A stretch of 64,000 nucleotides of DNA from an uncultured Collinsella sp. (GTDB lineage Bacteria > Actinomycetota > Coriobacteriia > Coriobacteriales > Coriobacteriaceae): positions 51,511-115,510 of the forward strand of contig CABUQW010000002.1 of assembly GCA_902493895.1 (NCBI GenBank), read 5' to 3'. How positions within the stretch are numbered: the first letter of the stretch is position 1; every line of letters starts with the position of its first letter. The position numbers were made by a program, and so were the translations under genes. Of this stretch, positions 36,515 through 45,684 are shown piece after piece. The notes beneath the pieces are model-generated. The model had not been told where the DNA came from and made no database searches. It saw nothing but the letters and a program-made list of their open reading frames with translations.

Positions 36515-38182
36515 ATGCCTACTGACATCGAAATCGCACGTTCTGTTACGCCGCTGCCTATTACCGAGGTGGCCAAGAACGCCGGCGTCGACGTTAAGCA
36601 TCTGATTCCGTACGGCTTTGACAAGGCAAAGGTCGACTATTCCCTGCTCAACGAGCCAACTGATCACCAGGCCAAGCTTGTCCTCGTGACCGCTATCAAT
36701 CCCACGCCCGCAGGCGAGGGCAAGACCACCACGACCATCGGCCTGGCCGACGGTCTGCGTCGTCGCGGCGTCAAGAGCGCCGTGGCCCTGCGCGAGCCTT
36801 CGCTCGGTCCCGTGTTTGGCGTGAAGGGCGGTGCCGCCGGCGGCGGCTGGGCGCAGGTCATCCCCATGGAGGACATCAACCTGCATTTTACCGGCGACTT
36901 CCATGCCATCGGCGCCGCCAACAACCTGCTGGCAGCCATGCTCGACAACCATATTCAGCAGGGCAACCAGCTCGGCATCGACGTTAAGCGCATTACCTGG
37001 AAGCGCGTTGTCGACATGAACGACCGTCAGCTGCGCCATGTTATTGACGGCATTGGCGGCAAGGCCCAGGGAGTGCCGCGCGAGGATGGCTTCGACATCA
37101 CTGTTGCCTCCGAGGTCATGGCAATCCTGTGCCTGTCCACGAGCATCAACGATCTTAAGGAACGCTTGGGCGAGATCGTTGTCGGCTACAGCTTTGCCGG
37201 TGAGCCCGTCCGCGCCCGTGACCTTAAGGCTCAGGGTGCCATGGCGGCCCTGCTCAAGGACGCGCTCAAACCCAACCTGGTTCAGACACTCGAGGGCACG
37301 CCTGCGTTTGTCCACGGCGGTCCCTTCGCCAATATCGCCCACGGTTGCAACTCCATCATGGCCACGCGTATGGCTATGCGTTTTGGCGATGTCGCCATTA
37401 CCGAGGCCGGTTTCGGCGCCGACCTGGGTGCCGAGAAGTTCCTGGACATCAAGTGCCGCATGACGGGCGTTCGCCCCAGCGCTGTCGTGGTCGTCGCCAC
37501 TGCCCGTGCGCTTAAGTACAACGGCGGTGTTGCCAAGGCCGACCTCAACGAGGAGAACCTCGAGGCCCTTAAGGCCGGCATGCCCAACCTGCTGCGCCAT
37601 GTCGACAACATTCAGAATGTCTACGGTCTGCCCTGTGTGGTCGCCATCAACCGCTTCCCGACGGACACCGAGGCCGAACTCGAGCTCATCGAGTCCGAGT
37701 GCCAGAAGCTCGGTGTCAACGTTAAGCTGTCCGAGGTTTGGGCTAAGGGCGGCGAGGGCGCGCTCGACCTGGCCGATGAGGTCATGCGTCTGATTGAGCA
37801 GCCGAGCGAGCTCAAGTTTGCCTACGAGGACGGTGCCGATGTGGCTGACGCCCTGGAGGCCGTTGCCACCAAGGTCTACCGCGCCGACGGCGTCGACTTT
37901 ACGCCGGCTGCCAAGCGCCAGCTCGCCGAGCTGCGCGAGAACGGCTTTGGCAACCTGCCGGTGTGCGTGGCCAAGACGCAGTACAGCTTTAGCGACAACG
38001 CCAAGGCGCTGGGCGCTCCCGAGGGCTTCCGCATCACCGTGCGCGAGCTCAAGGTTTCCGCCGGTGCCCACTTTGTGGTCGCGCTGACCGGCAGCGTCCT
38101 GACCATGCCGGGCCTGCCCAAGGTTCCCGCGGCCGAGAACATCGACGTCGACAACGACGGCAATATCACCGGCCTGTTCTAA
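36515..38182 (+). CDS. fhs: Formate--tetrahydrofolate ligase
   Basis: 555 residues, standard. ATG at 36515 follows GAAAGGACC. P-loop-like PTPAGEGKTTTTIGLADGL (~64) and EPSLGPVFGVKGGAAGGG are family signatures; the formate-site region FVHGGPFANIAHGCNS is intact. It activates formate to 10-formyl-THF with ATP. A cyclohydrolase-like gene and a modified folD at 61.2-62.7 kb supply the next two steps. TATGCT near 36469 may be the -10 box. A terminator follows. Confidence 0.97.
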   Translation: MPTDIEIARSVTPLPITEVAKNAGVDVKHLIPYGFDKAKVDYSLLNEPTDHQAKLVLVTAINPTPAGEGKTTTTIGLADGLRRRGVKSAVALREPSLGPVFGVKGGAAGGGWAQVIPMEDINLHFTGDFHAIGAANNLLAAMLDNHIQQGNQLGIDVKRITWKRVVDMNDRQLRHVIDGIGGKAQGVPREDGFDITVASEVMAILCLSTSINDLKERLGEIVVGYSFAGEPVRARDLKAQGAMAALLKDALKPNLVQTLEGTPAFVHGGPFANIAHGCNSIMATRMAMRFGDVAITEAGFGADLGAEKFLDIKCRMTGVRPSAVVVVATARALKYNGGVAKADLNEENLEALKAGMPNLLRHVDNIQNVYGLPCVVAINRFPTDTEAELELIESECQKLGVNVKLSEVWAKGGEGALDLADEVMRLIEQPSELKFAYEDGADVADALEAVATKVYRADGVDFTPAAKRQLAELRENGFGNLPVCVAKTQYSFSDNAKALGAPEGFRITVRELKVSAGAHFVVALTGSVLTMPGLPKVPAAENIDVDNDGNITGLF

Positions 38183-38206
38183 GCCCGCCTCCCATAGCCG
38201 TTTGTC

Positions 38207-38245
38207 CGCCCCGTCGCGCCACCAAGGCCCGGCGGGGCTTTTTGA
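38207..38245 (+). terminator. Terminator after fhs
   Basis: GCCCCG and CGGGGC form the stem with an internal CG/CG pairing around CGCCACCAAGG, followed by TTTTT. Confidence 0.8.
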
Positions 38246-38319
38246 TTCGCATGCGACGGGGGAAAACGGATCATTTTGCGGCTGTTGGGTCAATGAGGCT
38301 ATCCGTATGGGGTCGTTCG

Positions 38320-38477
38320 TCCAAAACTATGCCGGTTTACTACGATGAATCGGTATACCTCGACCATATCTGGATTTTCCGAAAATGACCGATTCGTCTA
38401 CCTGCGGTTTTGTTTTTCCAAAAAGCGTCGTGCTCGCCCTTAACCGATTCAGCGTAGTAAACCGGCATAGTTTTGGA
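38320..38477. mobile_element. 158-bp fold-back (MITE-like) element, copy 1
   Basis: Terminal inverted repeats of about 34 bp (38320-38353 and 38444-38477) agree at all but one position; the left starts TCCAAAACTATGCCGG. The interior carries TACCTGCGGTTTTGTT (about 38399-38414), which recurs in the element at 40.6 kb. No coding capacity. It could be a miniature inverted-repeat element or a structured RNA gene. Confidence 0.6.
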
Positions 38478-38581
38478 CGTGGCGGCAATGTTGCGCAACA
38501 AGAATCATGATTTCTCCCGTACGGTGTAGTTGGAAGAACTGCGCGGGCGCATTGCGGCTGCGACGAGAGACGGGAGATGCG

Positions 38582-40423
38582 ATGTATTGCACCAAGTGCG
38601 GAGCTCAGATACCCGATGGCTCCACGTTTTGCACGAGCTGCGGCGCTCGCGTGGGCGGAGTTGAGGACCAGGCGGAGCCTGTGGCGTTTCCGGTAGGGGA
38701 TGCGCCGGCGGCCGCTCCTGCGGGGCAGCACGCTCCTCAGGGTGCCTCGGCTCATATGGCGGCGCAGTCTCGTTATGAGGAACCTATGACCGAGTCAACC
38801 GACGCCGCTCAGCCGTTTGTTCCGACGCCGCAGCCCACGAAGCCCAAGCACAAGGGCCGTATCGTCGCTGCCGTTATCGGCGGTGTCGCCGTTGTCGCCA
38901 TTGTCGCCGCCATCGTGATCGTGCCGCGCATCGGCTCGTCGTCCGAGGTGACTTCGGGTGGCAAGGGCTACGTTGTCTGCGCATGCGAGACCAAAGTGCT
39001 GCCCAAGAACAGCAAGGGCAAAAAGCTCAAGAACTATACCGTCGAGCTGACGCCGGTGTCCGGCAAGGGCAAAAGCTACACCATCAAAGTGGATGGCGAT
39101 GACGGCTTTGCCATGGAGGACTTTGGCGAGCTGCCCGACCAGAAGTACCAGATGACCATCACCTCGGGCAAGGGCAAAAAGAAGAGCACGACCACCATGA
39201 AGGTGGACTATGCCAAGGAAGGTTCGGACGCCCCTAAGAGCGTTGAGCTCACGCAGTCCAAGAAGGAGGCCAAGGCCTCTGCCAAGGCGGCGGTCAAGAC
39301 GGCAAACGAGCTGTTCACCGATAAGATTCTCGAGTACCAGAAAAAGTACGGCGAGGGCGAGGCTGTCGAGATTGATGATTCTCAATCTACGTATGGAGCC
39401 CAGGGTGTTGCCTATGCCAAACTTGTTGACTTTGATGGCGACGGCCAAGATGAGCTACTGATTGAGTATTCCGATGAACCGGTGGACCGTGTGGATAACG
39501 CGGCCGCTGCGCATCTTGAAGTCTGGGCGTATAAGAATGGCAAGATTGAGAAGGTCTATACGCCGGATGTTAGTGTGGCTCCCCATCAGGCGTATGTGTC
39601 TTTCGCTCCTTTTTCTGGCGTTTATGGCGTGCTAGTTTATGATAAGGATTCGGTAAACGAAACCATCGCATCGGTCGCCACGACGCTGGAGCAGCTGAAG
39701 TCTAAGGATGCCGGCGACGACGCGCAGGTGGGCTACGAAGCCGTTTCCGCCACGCAGGATGTCAACTTTACGGCTGCGGTTGGCGAAGGCCCGCTGGACC
39801 CGTCTCCCGATGACACATGCCAGATCACGGCTACGTGGACCTATCCTCAGGTAAAGGGCCAGGGCGTGGGTGTCGCCAAGTTCAACAAGGATATGGTCCA
39901 GCTCGTTGCAGACACGCTCGATGCGAGCAAGCAGGCCTCGATGGATGACGAGGACAGCCGCGTGACCATGATGTATACCGCCGAGATCGTCTCGATCGAT
40001 GGCGATATTGCCTGTGTGCGCACGTTTACCGACAGCTATCAACCTCCGTATCGATCGGAGCGAGTGACAAGGTCGGCGTACTACAACCTCAAGACGGGTG
40101 AGCAGGTTTCGCTCGAGGATTCGCTTGCGCAGCATGGGCTCTCGTTTGATACCCTCAAGAGCGAGGCCAAGCAGGCAATTAAGACGGCAAAGCCGGATAT
40201 AGACTCCGTGTCCGAAGACAACATCGACGATGACGATAACTACGCCGAGGACCATTTTTACTACGACGGCAAGGGCTATATCATCGTCCTCGATACTGGC
40301 GAGTTTGACTGCACGGCATGGGATACGCACGACTTGGTAGCGCACGCCTTCGACTCGAGCTATTCCTGCGGTCAGGATGTAACGCCCGAGCGAGCTAGGG
40401 CCACGTACGTACCCAACGAGTAA
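38582..40423 (+). CDS. Zinc-ribbon membrane-anchored protein, function unknown
   Basis: 613 residues. ATG at 38582 with GGGAG upstream. An N-terminal double-knuckle zinc ribbon (MYCTKCGAQIPDGSTFCTSCG) is cytoplasmic; a Pro/Ala-rich linker leads to one membrane helix (about 100-122, GRIVAAVIGGVAVVAIVAA). The extracellular part (about 125-613) has a Lys/Ser-rich beta region, an FG-GAP/EF-like calcium loop VDFDGDGQDELLI (~300) and a C-terminal region resembling RsiV/DUF3298 (YYNLKTGEQVSLEDSL). Such architecture is common in actinobacterial and clostridial surface proteins of unknown role. The gene is flanked on both sides by related fold-back elements. Confidence 0.7.
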   Translation: MYCTKCGAQIPDGSTFCTSCGARVGGVEDQAEPVAFPVGDAPAAAPAGQHAPQGASAHMAAQSRYEEPMTESTDAAQPFVPTPQPTKPKHKGRIVAAVIGGVAVVAIVAAIVIVPRIGSSSEVTSGGKGYVVCACETKVLPKNSKGKKLKNYTVELTPVSGKGKSYTIKVDGDDGFAMEDFGELPDQKYQMTITSGKGKKKSTTTMKVDYAKEGSDAPKSVELTQSKKEAKASAKAAVKTANELFTDKILEYQKKYGEGEAVEIDDSQSTYGAQGVAYAKLVDFDGDGQDELLIEYSDEPVDRVDNAAAAHLEVWAYKNGKIEKVYTPDVSVAPHQAYVSFAPFSGVYGVLVYDKDSVNETIASVATTLEQLKSKDAGDDAQVGYEAVSATQDVNFTAAVGEGPLDPSPDDTCQITATWTYPQVKGQGVGVAKFNKDMVQLVADTLDASKQASMDDEDSRVTMMYTAEIVSIDGDIACVRTFTDSYQPPYRSERVTRSAYYNLKTGEQVSLEDSLAQHGLSFDTLKSEAKQAIKTAKPDIDSVSEDNIDDDDNYAEDHFYYDGKGYIIVLDTGEFDCTAWDTHDLVAHAFDSSYSCGQDVTPERARATYVPNE

Positions 40424-40450
40424 GGTTGACCGCAAGAGCTAAATTGAACA

Positions 40451-40491
40451 GTCCCCGGTGACGCAAAACGCAGCGCCACCGGGGGCTTTTT
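40451..40491 (+). terminator. Terminator after zinc-ribbon gene
   Basis: CCCCGGTG pairs with CACCGGGG around an A-rich loop, followed by CTTTTTG. Confidence 0.8.
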
Positions 40492-40538
40492 GATCCCAAT
40501 TGGCTCCGAAATAAGCTATCTGGGCCAGCCGCGCCACG

Positions 40539-40690
40539 AAAAGCGCCCATCTACTACGTTTGCCAGGGTTGGACCGACCATGGAGCGTTTTTTAACAATG
40601 CGGCAAGACGTTTACCTGCGGTTTTGTTAACACAAATATAGCTATGGTTGGCACCCTTGGGTTAAACGTAGTAGATGGGCGCATTTTTTG
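40539..40690. mobile_element. About 150-bp fold-back (MITE-like) element, copy 2
   Basis: GCGCCCATCTACTACGTTT (40543-40561) is repeated in inverse orientation at about 40663-40682. The interior has TACCTGCGGTTTTGTT (about 40613-40628), identical to 16 nt of the element at 38.3 kb, and both ends share ACTACG. Arms differ in sequence between the two copies while each copy stays self-complementary. Confidence 0.6.
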
Positions 40691-40713
40691 GTGCACAGCC
40701 CACGAAGAGATCG

Positions 40714-40950
40714 TTAGCCGCGCTGGAGGCCGAAGAGTTTGGCGTTGCGCTCGGCGACCATCATGTTGATATCGGCGATTTCCATCTCGCCGTCAATGTA
40801 GGGCTGGTAGGTGCCATATGGATCGCCTGCTCCCAAGCTGCAACTGCCGCAGTTGTCGCAGCTGCCGTTGCCGCAGCCAGCGAGCGCCAGCTTAATGATC
40901 TCCTCGCGTTCGGCGCGCGTTGTGTCTTTGATGAGCTTGCTTTTTGCCAT
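40714..40950 (-). CDS. Small Cys-rich protein, function unknown
   Basis: 78 residues. ATG at 40950 follows GAGGAACG. After a basic helix (MAKSKLIKDTTRAEREEIIKLALAG) comes the cysteine cluster CGNGSCDNCGSCSLG with four Cys in 12 residues, then YGTYQPYIDGEMEIADINMMVAE. The spacing suggests binding of zinc or an iron-sulfur cluster, but I recognise no named family. A longer upstream extension to 41373 lacks a ribosome binding site and would overlap the divergent gene, so it is rejected. Confidence 0.65.
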   Translation of the reverse strand: MAKSKLIKDTTRAEREEIIKLALAGCGNGSCDNCGSCSLGAGDPYGTYQPYIDGEMEIADINMMVAERNAKLFGLQRG

Positions 40951-41087
40951 GACGTTCCTCGATTCGCTTGTGACCGTCGGCCGCGCATGTCTTGTAGATA
41001 CCGGCGGGCTTTGCCCATCATAGGCTTTTGCGCGGGTAGAATGCATGGATAACTTGATGCTTACGGGCGACGGAAAGGAATCGTTGC

Positions 41088-42044
41088 ATGGACCAGGATA
41101 AGACGACCGTAATGGGTGGCTACGGCTCCCCGCGGACGGGTAATGGCGCCGATGAGACCCGCGTCGTGCCGAATCCCGGCTACGCTGCCCCCGATACGAC
41201 GCAGGCGTCGGCCGATCCCACACGCGTTGTAAATTACGGGAACGCAACGCAGGACCCGTATGGTGCCTCGTCGCAGAGCCCCTACGGCAATGCGGCGGCA
41301 GACCCTTATGATGACCTGCTGCAAAATCCCATTCCGCAACCTCAGCAGACGACCTATATGCCGCGCACGGCACAGCCGCGCTACGAGTCGCGCGACCGAT
41401 ATGCGCGTGAGCCGTATCGTGAGTATCCCAAGTCCATCCCTCAGTATGGCGAGGACGAGGAGAAGAAGCCTTCGCGTTCGTCGAGCGTGATCAAGAAAAT
41501 CCTGATCGTGCTGGCGGTCTTCTTTGCCCTGTCGGTTGTGTTTGCCATCGTGTCGGGCATGCTCAACAAGCGGGGCGCCACGACTGATACCACGGCCGAG
41601 CAGACCGAGACTACTCAGTCCGGCACCGTCGACCTGAGCGATATCCCGGGTCAGTACTGGTCCAACGCCAAAAAGCTCCTCAAGTCGCGCGGGGCCGATC
41701 TTTCGAACGCCGTGATCCTGACCGATGATGGCTCAACACCTGTCGTCGATGCCAACTGGGTCGTGACGTCTGCCTACTATAACGACGACGGTAACCTCGA
41801 GATTCAGCTCACGCGCAAGGACAGCTCGTCGGGCAATGTATCCGGCGATCAGGGTACTACGGACAGTTCGAGCTCCAACACGCTGGGGGACCTGAGCGAC
41901 AAGGCGCAGGAGCTGGGAGATAAGGCCCAGCAGTTGGGTGACACCGCTCAGAATCTCGGCGATACTGCGCAGAATCTGGGCGATATGGCAACGAGCGCCT
42001 GGGATGCCCTGCAAAACGGCATTTCGGGCGCGCAGGGGAACTAG
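41088..42044 (+). CDS. Membrane protein with PASTA-like extracellular domain and heptad tail
   Basis: 318 residues. ATG follows GAAAGGAAT. The cytoplasmic N-terminal ~140 residues are disordered (Gln/Pro/Tyr-rich) and contain three spaced Asp-x-Thr motifs (DKTTVM, DETRVV, DPTRVV) resembling phospho-threonine/FHA sites. One membrane helix spans about 146-168. The outer domain (about 185-255; DLSDIPGQYWSNAKKLLKSRG ... VVDANWVVTSAYYNDDG) has a PASTA-like pattern. The tail is a run of seven-residue repeats (LGDKAQQ, LGDTAQN, LGDTAQN). It may be part of a Ser/Thr-kinase-linked cell-wall pathway; that is inference. Confidence 0.65.
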   Translation: MDQDKTTVMGGYGSPRTGNGADETRVVPNPGYAAPDTTQASADPTRVVNYGNATQDPYGASSQSPYGNAAADPYDDLLQNPIPQPQQTTYMPRTAQPRYESRDRYAREPYREYPKSIPQYGEDEEKKPSRSSSVIKKILIVLAVFFALSVVFAIVSGMLNKRGATTDTTAEQTETTQSGTVDLSDIPGQYWSNAKKLLKSRGADLSNAVILTDDGSTPVVDANWVVTSAYYNDDGNLEIQLTRKDSSSGNVSGDQGTTDSSSSNTLGDLSDKAQELGDKAQQLGDTAQNLGDTAQNLGDMATSAWDALQNGISGAQGN

Positions 42045-42078
42045 CGGTTGAGCGGCTAGAGCCTTAGCGGTGCGAACA

Positions 42079-42146
42079 AAAACGGGACGCAGGATCGCGT
42101 GACCGGGCGCATAGGCGCGTTGGTCGGCGGTCCCGCGTCCCGTTTT
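42079..42146. terminator. Bidirectional terminator between convergent genes
   Basis: AAAACGGGACGC (42079-42090) pairs perfectly with GCGTCCCGTTTT (42135-42146); stem ends supply T-runs in both directions. Confidence 0.8.
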
Positions 42147-42154
42147 GCTGTCGA

Positions 42155-43336
42155 TTACAGCTGCTCGGCCGGACGGTCGGGCGAGCTGAAGCCCGAGTCA
42201 AATGTGACGACGCACGAGACATCGGGTCGGCGCTCGTGCACGATGCGCGTGACGAGCTCCAGCAACTCCTCGTCGGATATGTCAAAGCCGTCGGGGCGCA
42301 CCAGGTCAAACGAAACGAACCCGTCGTGCTCGTGCAGGTCGTGGATGGAGAGCGCGGGATCGATCTGCATGACGCCGCGCTTGACCCAGCCGCGCAGGTC
42401 GTCGCCGGTGGTGGCGATGGGGTCGCAGTGCAGCGTGATACCGATGCCCATCTGCCGTTTGATATCGTGCTCGATGGTGTCCAGGATCTCGTGATGTTCA
42501 AACGCGTCGCCCTCGCCGGGCATCTCCACGTGTGCGCTGGCAAACTGGCGGCCGGGGCCGTAGTCGTGCACCATGAGGTCGTGTGTGCCCAAGACCTGGG
42601 GGTACGACATGATCTTGTCGCGGATTGCCTGGACGAGCTTGGGGTCGGGCGCTTGCCCCAATAGCGGGCTGATAGCGTCGCGCACCAGGCCCATGCCGCT
42701 GATGCAGATGAAGATGCCCACGCCCAGGCCTGCCCAGCCATCGAGGTCAAAGCCGGTCGTCTGCGAAATAAGCGCTGCGGCCAGGACCGAGGCCGAGGCA
42801 ATGACGTCGTTTTTGGAATCCTGCGCCGTGGCGATAAGCGTCTCGGAATCGATGCGGTTGCCCAGCGTGCGGTTGAACGCCGCCATCCAAAACTTGACGA
42901 GCATGGACAGGACAAGGGCTGCCATGGAGAGCGCCGAATACGCGGTGGGGGAAGGCTTGATGATCTTGGTAATGGATTCGAGCGCCAGGTTGATGCCGAC
43001 GGCGCAAACGAGAACGGCGACAAACAGCCCCGCCAGGTACTCGTAGCGGCCGTGGCCATAGGGGTGCCCCTCGTCGGCCGGGCGGCTGGCAAGGCGGAAT
43101 CCGAGCAGGCTCACGATGTTGCTCGAGGCGTCGGAAAGGTTGTTGAAGGCATCGGCGATAAGCGAGACGGAGCCAGCGAGCAGACCAGCTATGCCCTTGG
43201 CCAGGCACAGCGTGATGTTGAGACCGATGCAGATGAGGCTTGCGGCAAAACCCGCGTTGGTGCGGCAGGAGGTATCGACCGGCTCGCTTTCGCTGCCGGG
43301 AACAAGCGTATGTACCAGCCGATTTACAAATAGCAT
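42155..43336 (-). CDS. Cation diffusion facilitator (CDF) family metal exporter
   Basis: 393 residues. The ATG at 43336 has GAGGAC about 9 nt upstream; earlier in-frame starts lack a site. Six membrane helices are followed by a cytoplasmic C-terminal domain. The hallmark LIADAFNNLSDASSNIVSLLGFRLA (helix II) carries the Asp metal ligands, and HPYGHGRYEYLAGLF precedes helix III. The C-terminal domain includes LGTHDLMVHDYGPGRQFASAHVEMP. Exports Zn, Mn or Fe by proton antiport; the metal is not predictable. Its upstream region has TACACT as a possible -10 box. Confidence 0.92.
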   Translation of the reverse strand: MLFVNRLVHTLVPGSESEPVDTSCRTNAGFAASLICIGLNITLCLAKGIAGLLAGSVSLIADAFNNLSDASSNIVSLLGFRLASRPADEGHPYGHGRYEYLAGLFVAVLVCAVGINLALESITKIIKPSPTAYSALSMAALVLSMLVKFWMAAFNRTLGNRIDSETLIATAQDSKNDVIASASVLAAALISQTTGFDLDGWAGLGVGIFICISGMGLVRDAISPLLGQAPDPKLVQAIRDKIMSYPQVLGTHDLMVHDYGPGRQFASAHVEMPGEGDAFEHHEILDTIEHDIKRQMGIGITLHCDPIATTGDDLRGWVKRGVMQIDPALSIHDLHEHDGFVSFDLVRPDGFDISDEELLELVTRIVHERRPDVSCVVTFDSGFSSPDRPAEQL

Positions 43337-43595
43337 AACGATCGTCCTCACAATCATGTTTAAGGGGATAGTGTAGCTCGCACAGACGCAACGTGTACCG
43401 ATGCTCAGAAAATGCAGCAATGGTCTGCCGGCGCTAACGGGCGCGAGGCGGAGGGGCGATTATCCGCGCGCCTTCGAGTTCACTGCGCCTTCCCGTTCGA
43501 CCGAGTGCTCCATTTTGGGCCACATGGGTGTGGGCACGTGCCGATTTGCTCGACATACTTATTGTCGACAGCCCTGTGCAAAGGAGGACGTTTCC

Positions 43596-44933
43596 ATGGA
43601 CGAGATGTTTGCCATTAAATGCCAAAACTGCGGCGGCCCCATGTATTCGCACCAGGCAAAGCGCAGCTTTGAGTGCGTCTATTGCGAAACGGTTATTCCG
43701 TGGCAAGCGGACGCCGGGGAGCCCAAGAGCGCCCTGGGTATCCGTCATACGCCGCTGACGGTGGTTGACGGGCTGCTCAAGCTCACGCACGTCTCGCAGC
43801 TCGAGCGCCCAGAGGACCCGGACTGGTATTTCTTCAATTCGTACTGGCGCAATCAGTCGGTTCTGGAGCATCTGCTGTGGGAAGATCGCGGAACGGCGCA
43901 GGAGTTCCAAGAGGCGACGCACGTGAGCATTCCCTGTCCCTTCTGCGGCGCGTCCTTTGAGGGCGAGTCGACCCAACGCGTGTTTGAGTGCCCGTCCTGC
44001 GGCAACAAAATCGGTATGGCTGACCTTCTCAAGCCCGGCACGTTTAGTAAGCGCCTGACCATGGGCGTGGGTGCCGAATACGTTCCCGAACAGGGCGTCC
44101 CCTGTGAGATATCGCCGCAGCAGGCACGTGCCAACGCGCTGCAGCTGGTGCGCCAGTACCCTGATGCCTTTGCCGGGCACGACGTGGAAGACGCGATTCA
44201 AAACGACATGATGCTCTTCTATTTCCCCATGGCGCTGGCGGACCTGCGCATGATGGCGTCCTTCCCGGGAAAGGGCCTGAGCAAGGAGACCTTGGTGTAC
44301 TACGAGGTGCTCGACTGGGCGTATCCGCGGGCAAACTACCTGGACGTTCACCTTATGGGCATTTTGGAGCCGTGGGACTTTGGCAAGGTGGGGTCGTTCG
44401 ATCCCGCCATGCAGGAAGGTGACTTCCGCGTCGTTTCCGTCGATGCGTCCACCAAGGACCAGGTGATTATTGATAAGCTGGCGCTCGATATTGTCGGCAA
44501 CGATGCCGAGGCGGTGCTGGGGCTCAATAAAAAGAGCATCCGCGCCTGGGCGCGCAAGGCTCGCAAGCACAAGGACGGCCTGGTGATGGTACCGGTCTAC
44601 TTTGTCGATCGCCCGGCGTCGGATAGCCGCGACGGCGAGCAGGTGCGCATTGCCGTGAACGGCCAGACGGGTCGCGCGGCCGCGGTAGTGTTTAGCGACA
44701 AGCGCGAGACGCATGTGGTGGCACCGCTCAATCCCAACGTGATGCTGTCGAGCGAAAGCACCGTGCACGCCACGCCCATCGAGGTCAAATACGTTAAATC
44801 GCCGTTTCTATACCAGATCGTGCGCCGTGGAGGCGGCGAGCAACCGCGCCAGGTGGCAGCGGCGGCCGAGGGTTCCTACCGAGAGGAGAAGCCCAAACGC
44901 AAGGGCTTGTTTGCGACGATTTTTGGTAAGTAG
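43596..44933 (+). CDS. Double zinc-ribbon protein, function unknown
   Basis: 445 residues. ATG at 43596 follows AAGGAGG (43581-43587). Two zinc ribbons occur: CQNCGGPMYSHQAKRSFECVYC at the N-terminus and CPFCGASFEGESTQRVFECPSC around residues 112-133. The remaining ~300 residues look soluble and globular (alpha/beta) with no catalytic motif I recognise, ending in a basic tail (EEKPKRKGLFATIFGK). No signal peptide or membrane helix. A membrane-peripheral role through the basic tail is possible. Terminator follows. Confidence 0.7.
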   Translation: MDEMFAIKCQNCGGPMYSHQAKRSFECVYCETVIPWQADAGEPKSALGIRHTPLTVVDGLLKLTHVSQLERPEDPDWYFFNSYWRNQSVLEHLLWEDRGTAQEFQEATHVSIPCPFCGASFEGESTQRVFECPSCGNKIGMADLLKPGTFSKRLTMGVGAEYVPEQGVPCEISPQQARANALQLVRQYPDAFAGHDVEDAIQNDMMLFYFPMALADLRMMASFPGKGLSKETLVYYEVLDWAYPRANYLDVHLMGILEPWDFGKVGSFDPAMQEGDFRVVSVDASTKDQVIIDKLALDIVGNDAEAVLGLNKKSIRAWARKARKHKDGLVMVPVYFVDRPASDSRDGEQVRIAVNGQTGRAAAVVFSDKRETHVVAPLNPNVMLSSESTVHATPIEVKYVKSPFLYQIVRRGGGEQPRQVAAAAEGSYREEKPKRKGLFATIFGK

Positions 44934-44976
44934 GGAAGTGGTGCTGGTTAGTCTTATGACGCGATAGCTAGGGGTG

Positions 44977-45013
44977 CGGGGCAGTTCGCAGAAGCGCGAG
45001 CTGCCCCGTTTTT
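44977..45013 (+). terminator. Terminator before the hsdS shufflon
   Basis: CGGGGCAG and CTGCCCCG form the stem with TTCGC/GCGCGA inside, followed by TTTTT. Confidence 0.85.
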
Positions 45014-45055
45014 GTGCGGCGAGACATGGCGTCCGAGCTGCCGTAGAGACTTAGC

Positions 45056-45070
45056 TAAATGGCTATTTAG
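45056..45070 (+). repeat. hsdS recombination site A
   Basis: TAAATGGCTATTTAG. Core of a quasi-palindrome with arms CTAAAT and ATTTAG around GGCT. Downstream flank AGAAG is shared with site D. Confidence 0.85.
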
Positions 45071-45669
45071 AAGAACAGTGCGAAGCGGTTGCCAATCACG
45101 AAAAAGGCCTCGCTGTCGAGCTTTCCTCGCTATGCGATTTAGTGAAAGAAAAAGCCGATTACATTGAGGCTGACTTTGATACCTACGTTTCAACAGAGTC
45201 TCTGCTCCCTGGCAAGAAGGGTAGGCAGGCACCGTCGTCCCTGCCCCAAACCGGAAAAGTTACGGTCTACAAGGCCGGGGACATTCTGGTTTCGAACATT
45301 CGCCCATACTTTAAAAAAATTTGGTATGCAGACCGAACTGGAACCTGCTCGGGTGATGTCCTAGTGTTTAGAGCCAAGCAGCCGGAGCAGTCCGGTTACC
45401 TCTATTCATGCATGCGCAGCGATGCTTTCTTCGATTACGTCATGAAGGGCGCAAAGGGCACAAAGATGCCAAGAGGGGACAAAAAGCAGATGCTCACTTA
45501 TAAAGTTGCGAGTAATCCAAGTGGAGCAACCGTTGATTTTATTGAATCAGCGCTTAGCCAAGCATCAAGCTCAAGTAAAGAGAACCATCGTCTTGCCGCT
45601 CTTCGTGACAATCTCCTCCCTAAATTAATGTCAGGAGAAATCGACGTCTCGAAGGTCGATCTCAAGCAG

Positions 45670-45684
45670 CTAAATAGCCATTTA
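45670..45684 (-). repeat. hsdS recombination site B
   Basis: CTAAATAGCCATTTA, the same core as site A in opposite orientation, at the 3' end of the silent C-terminal hsdS half. It codes QLNSHL. Confidence 0.8.
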
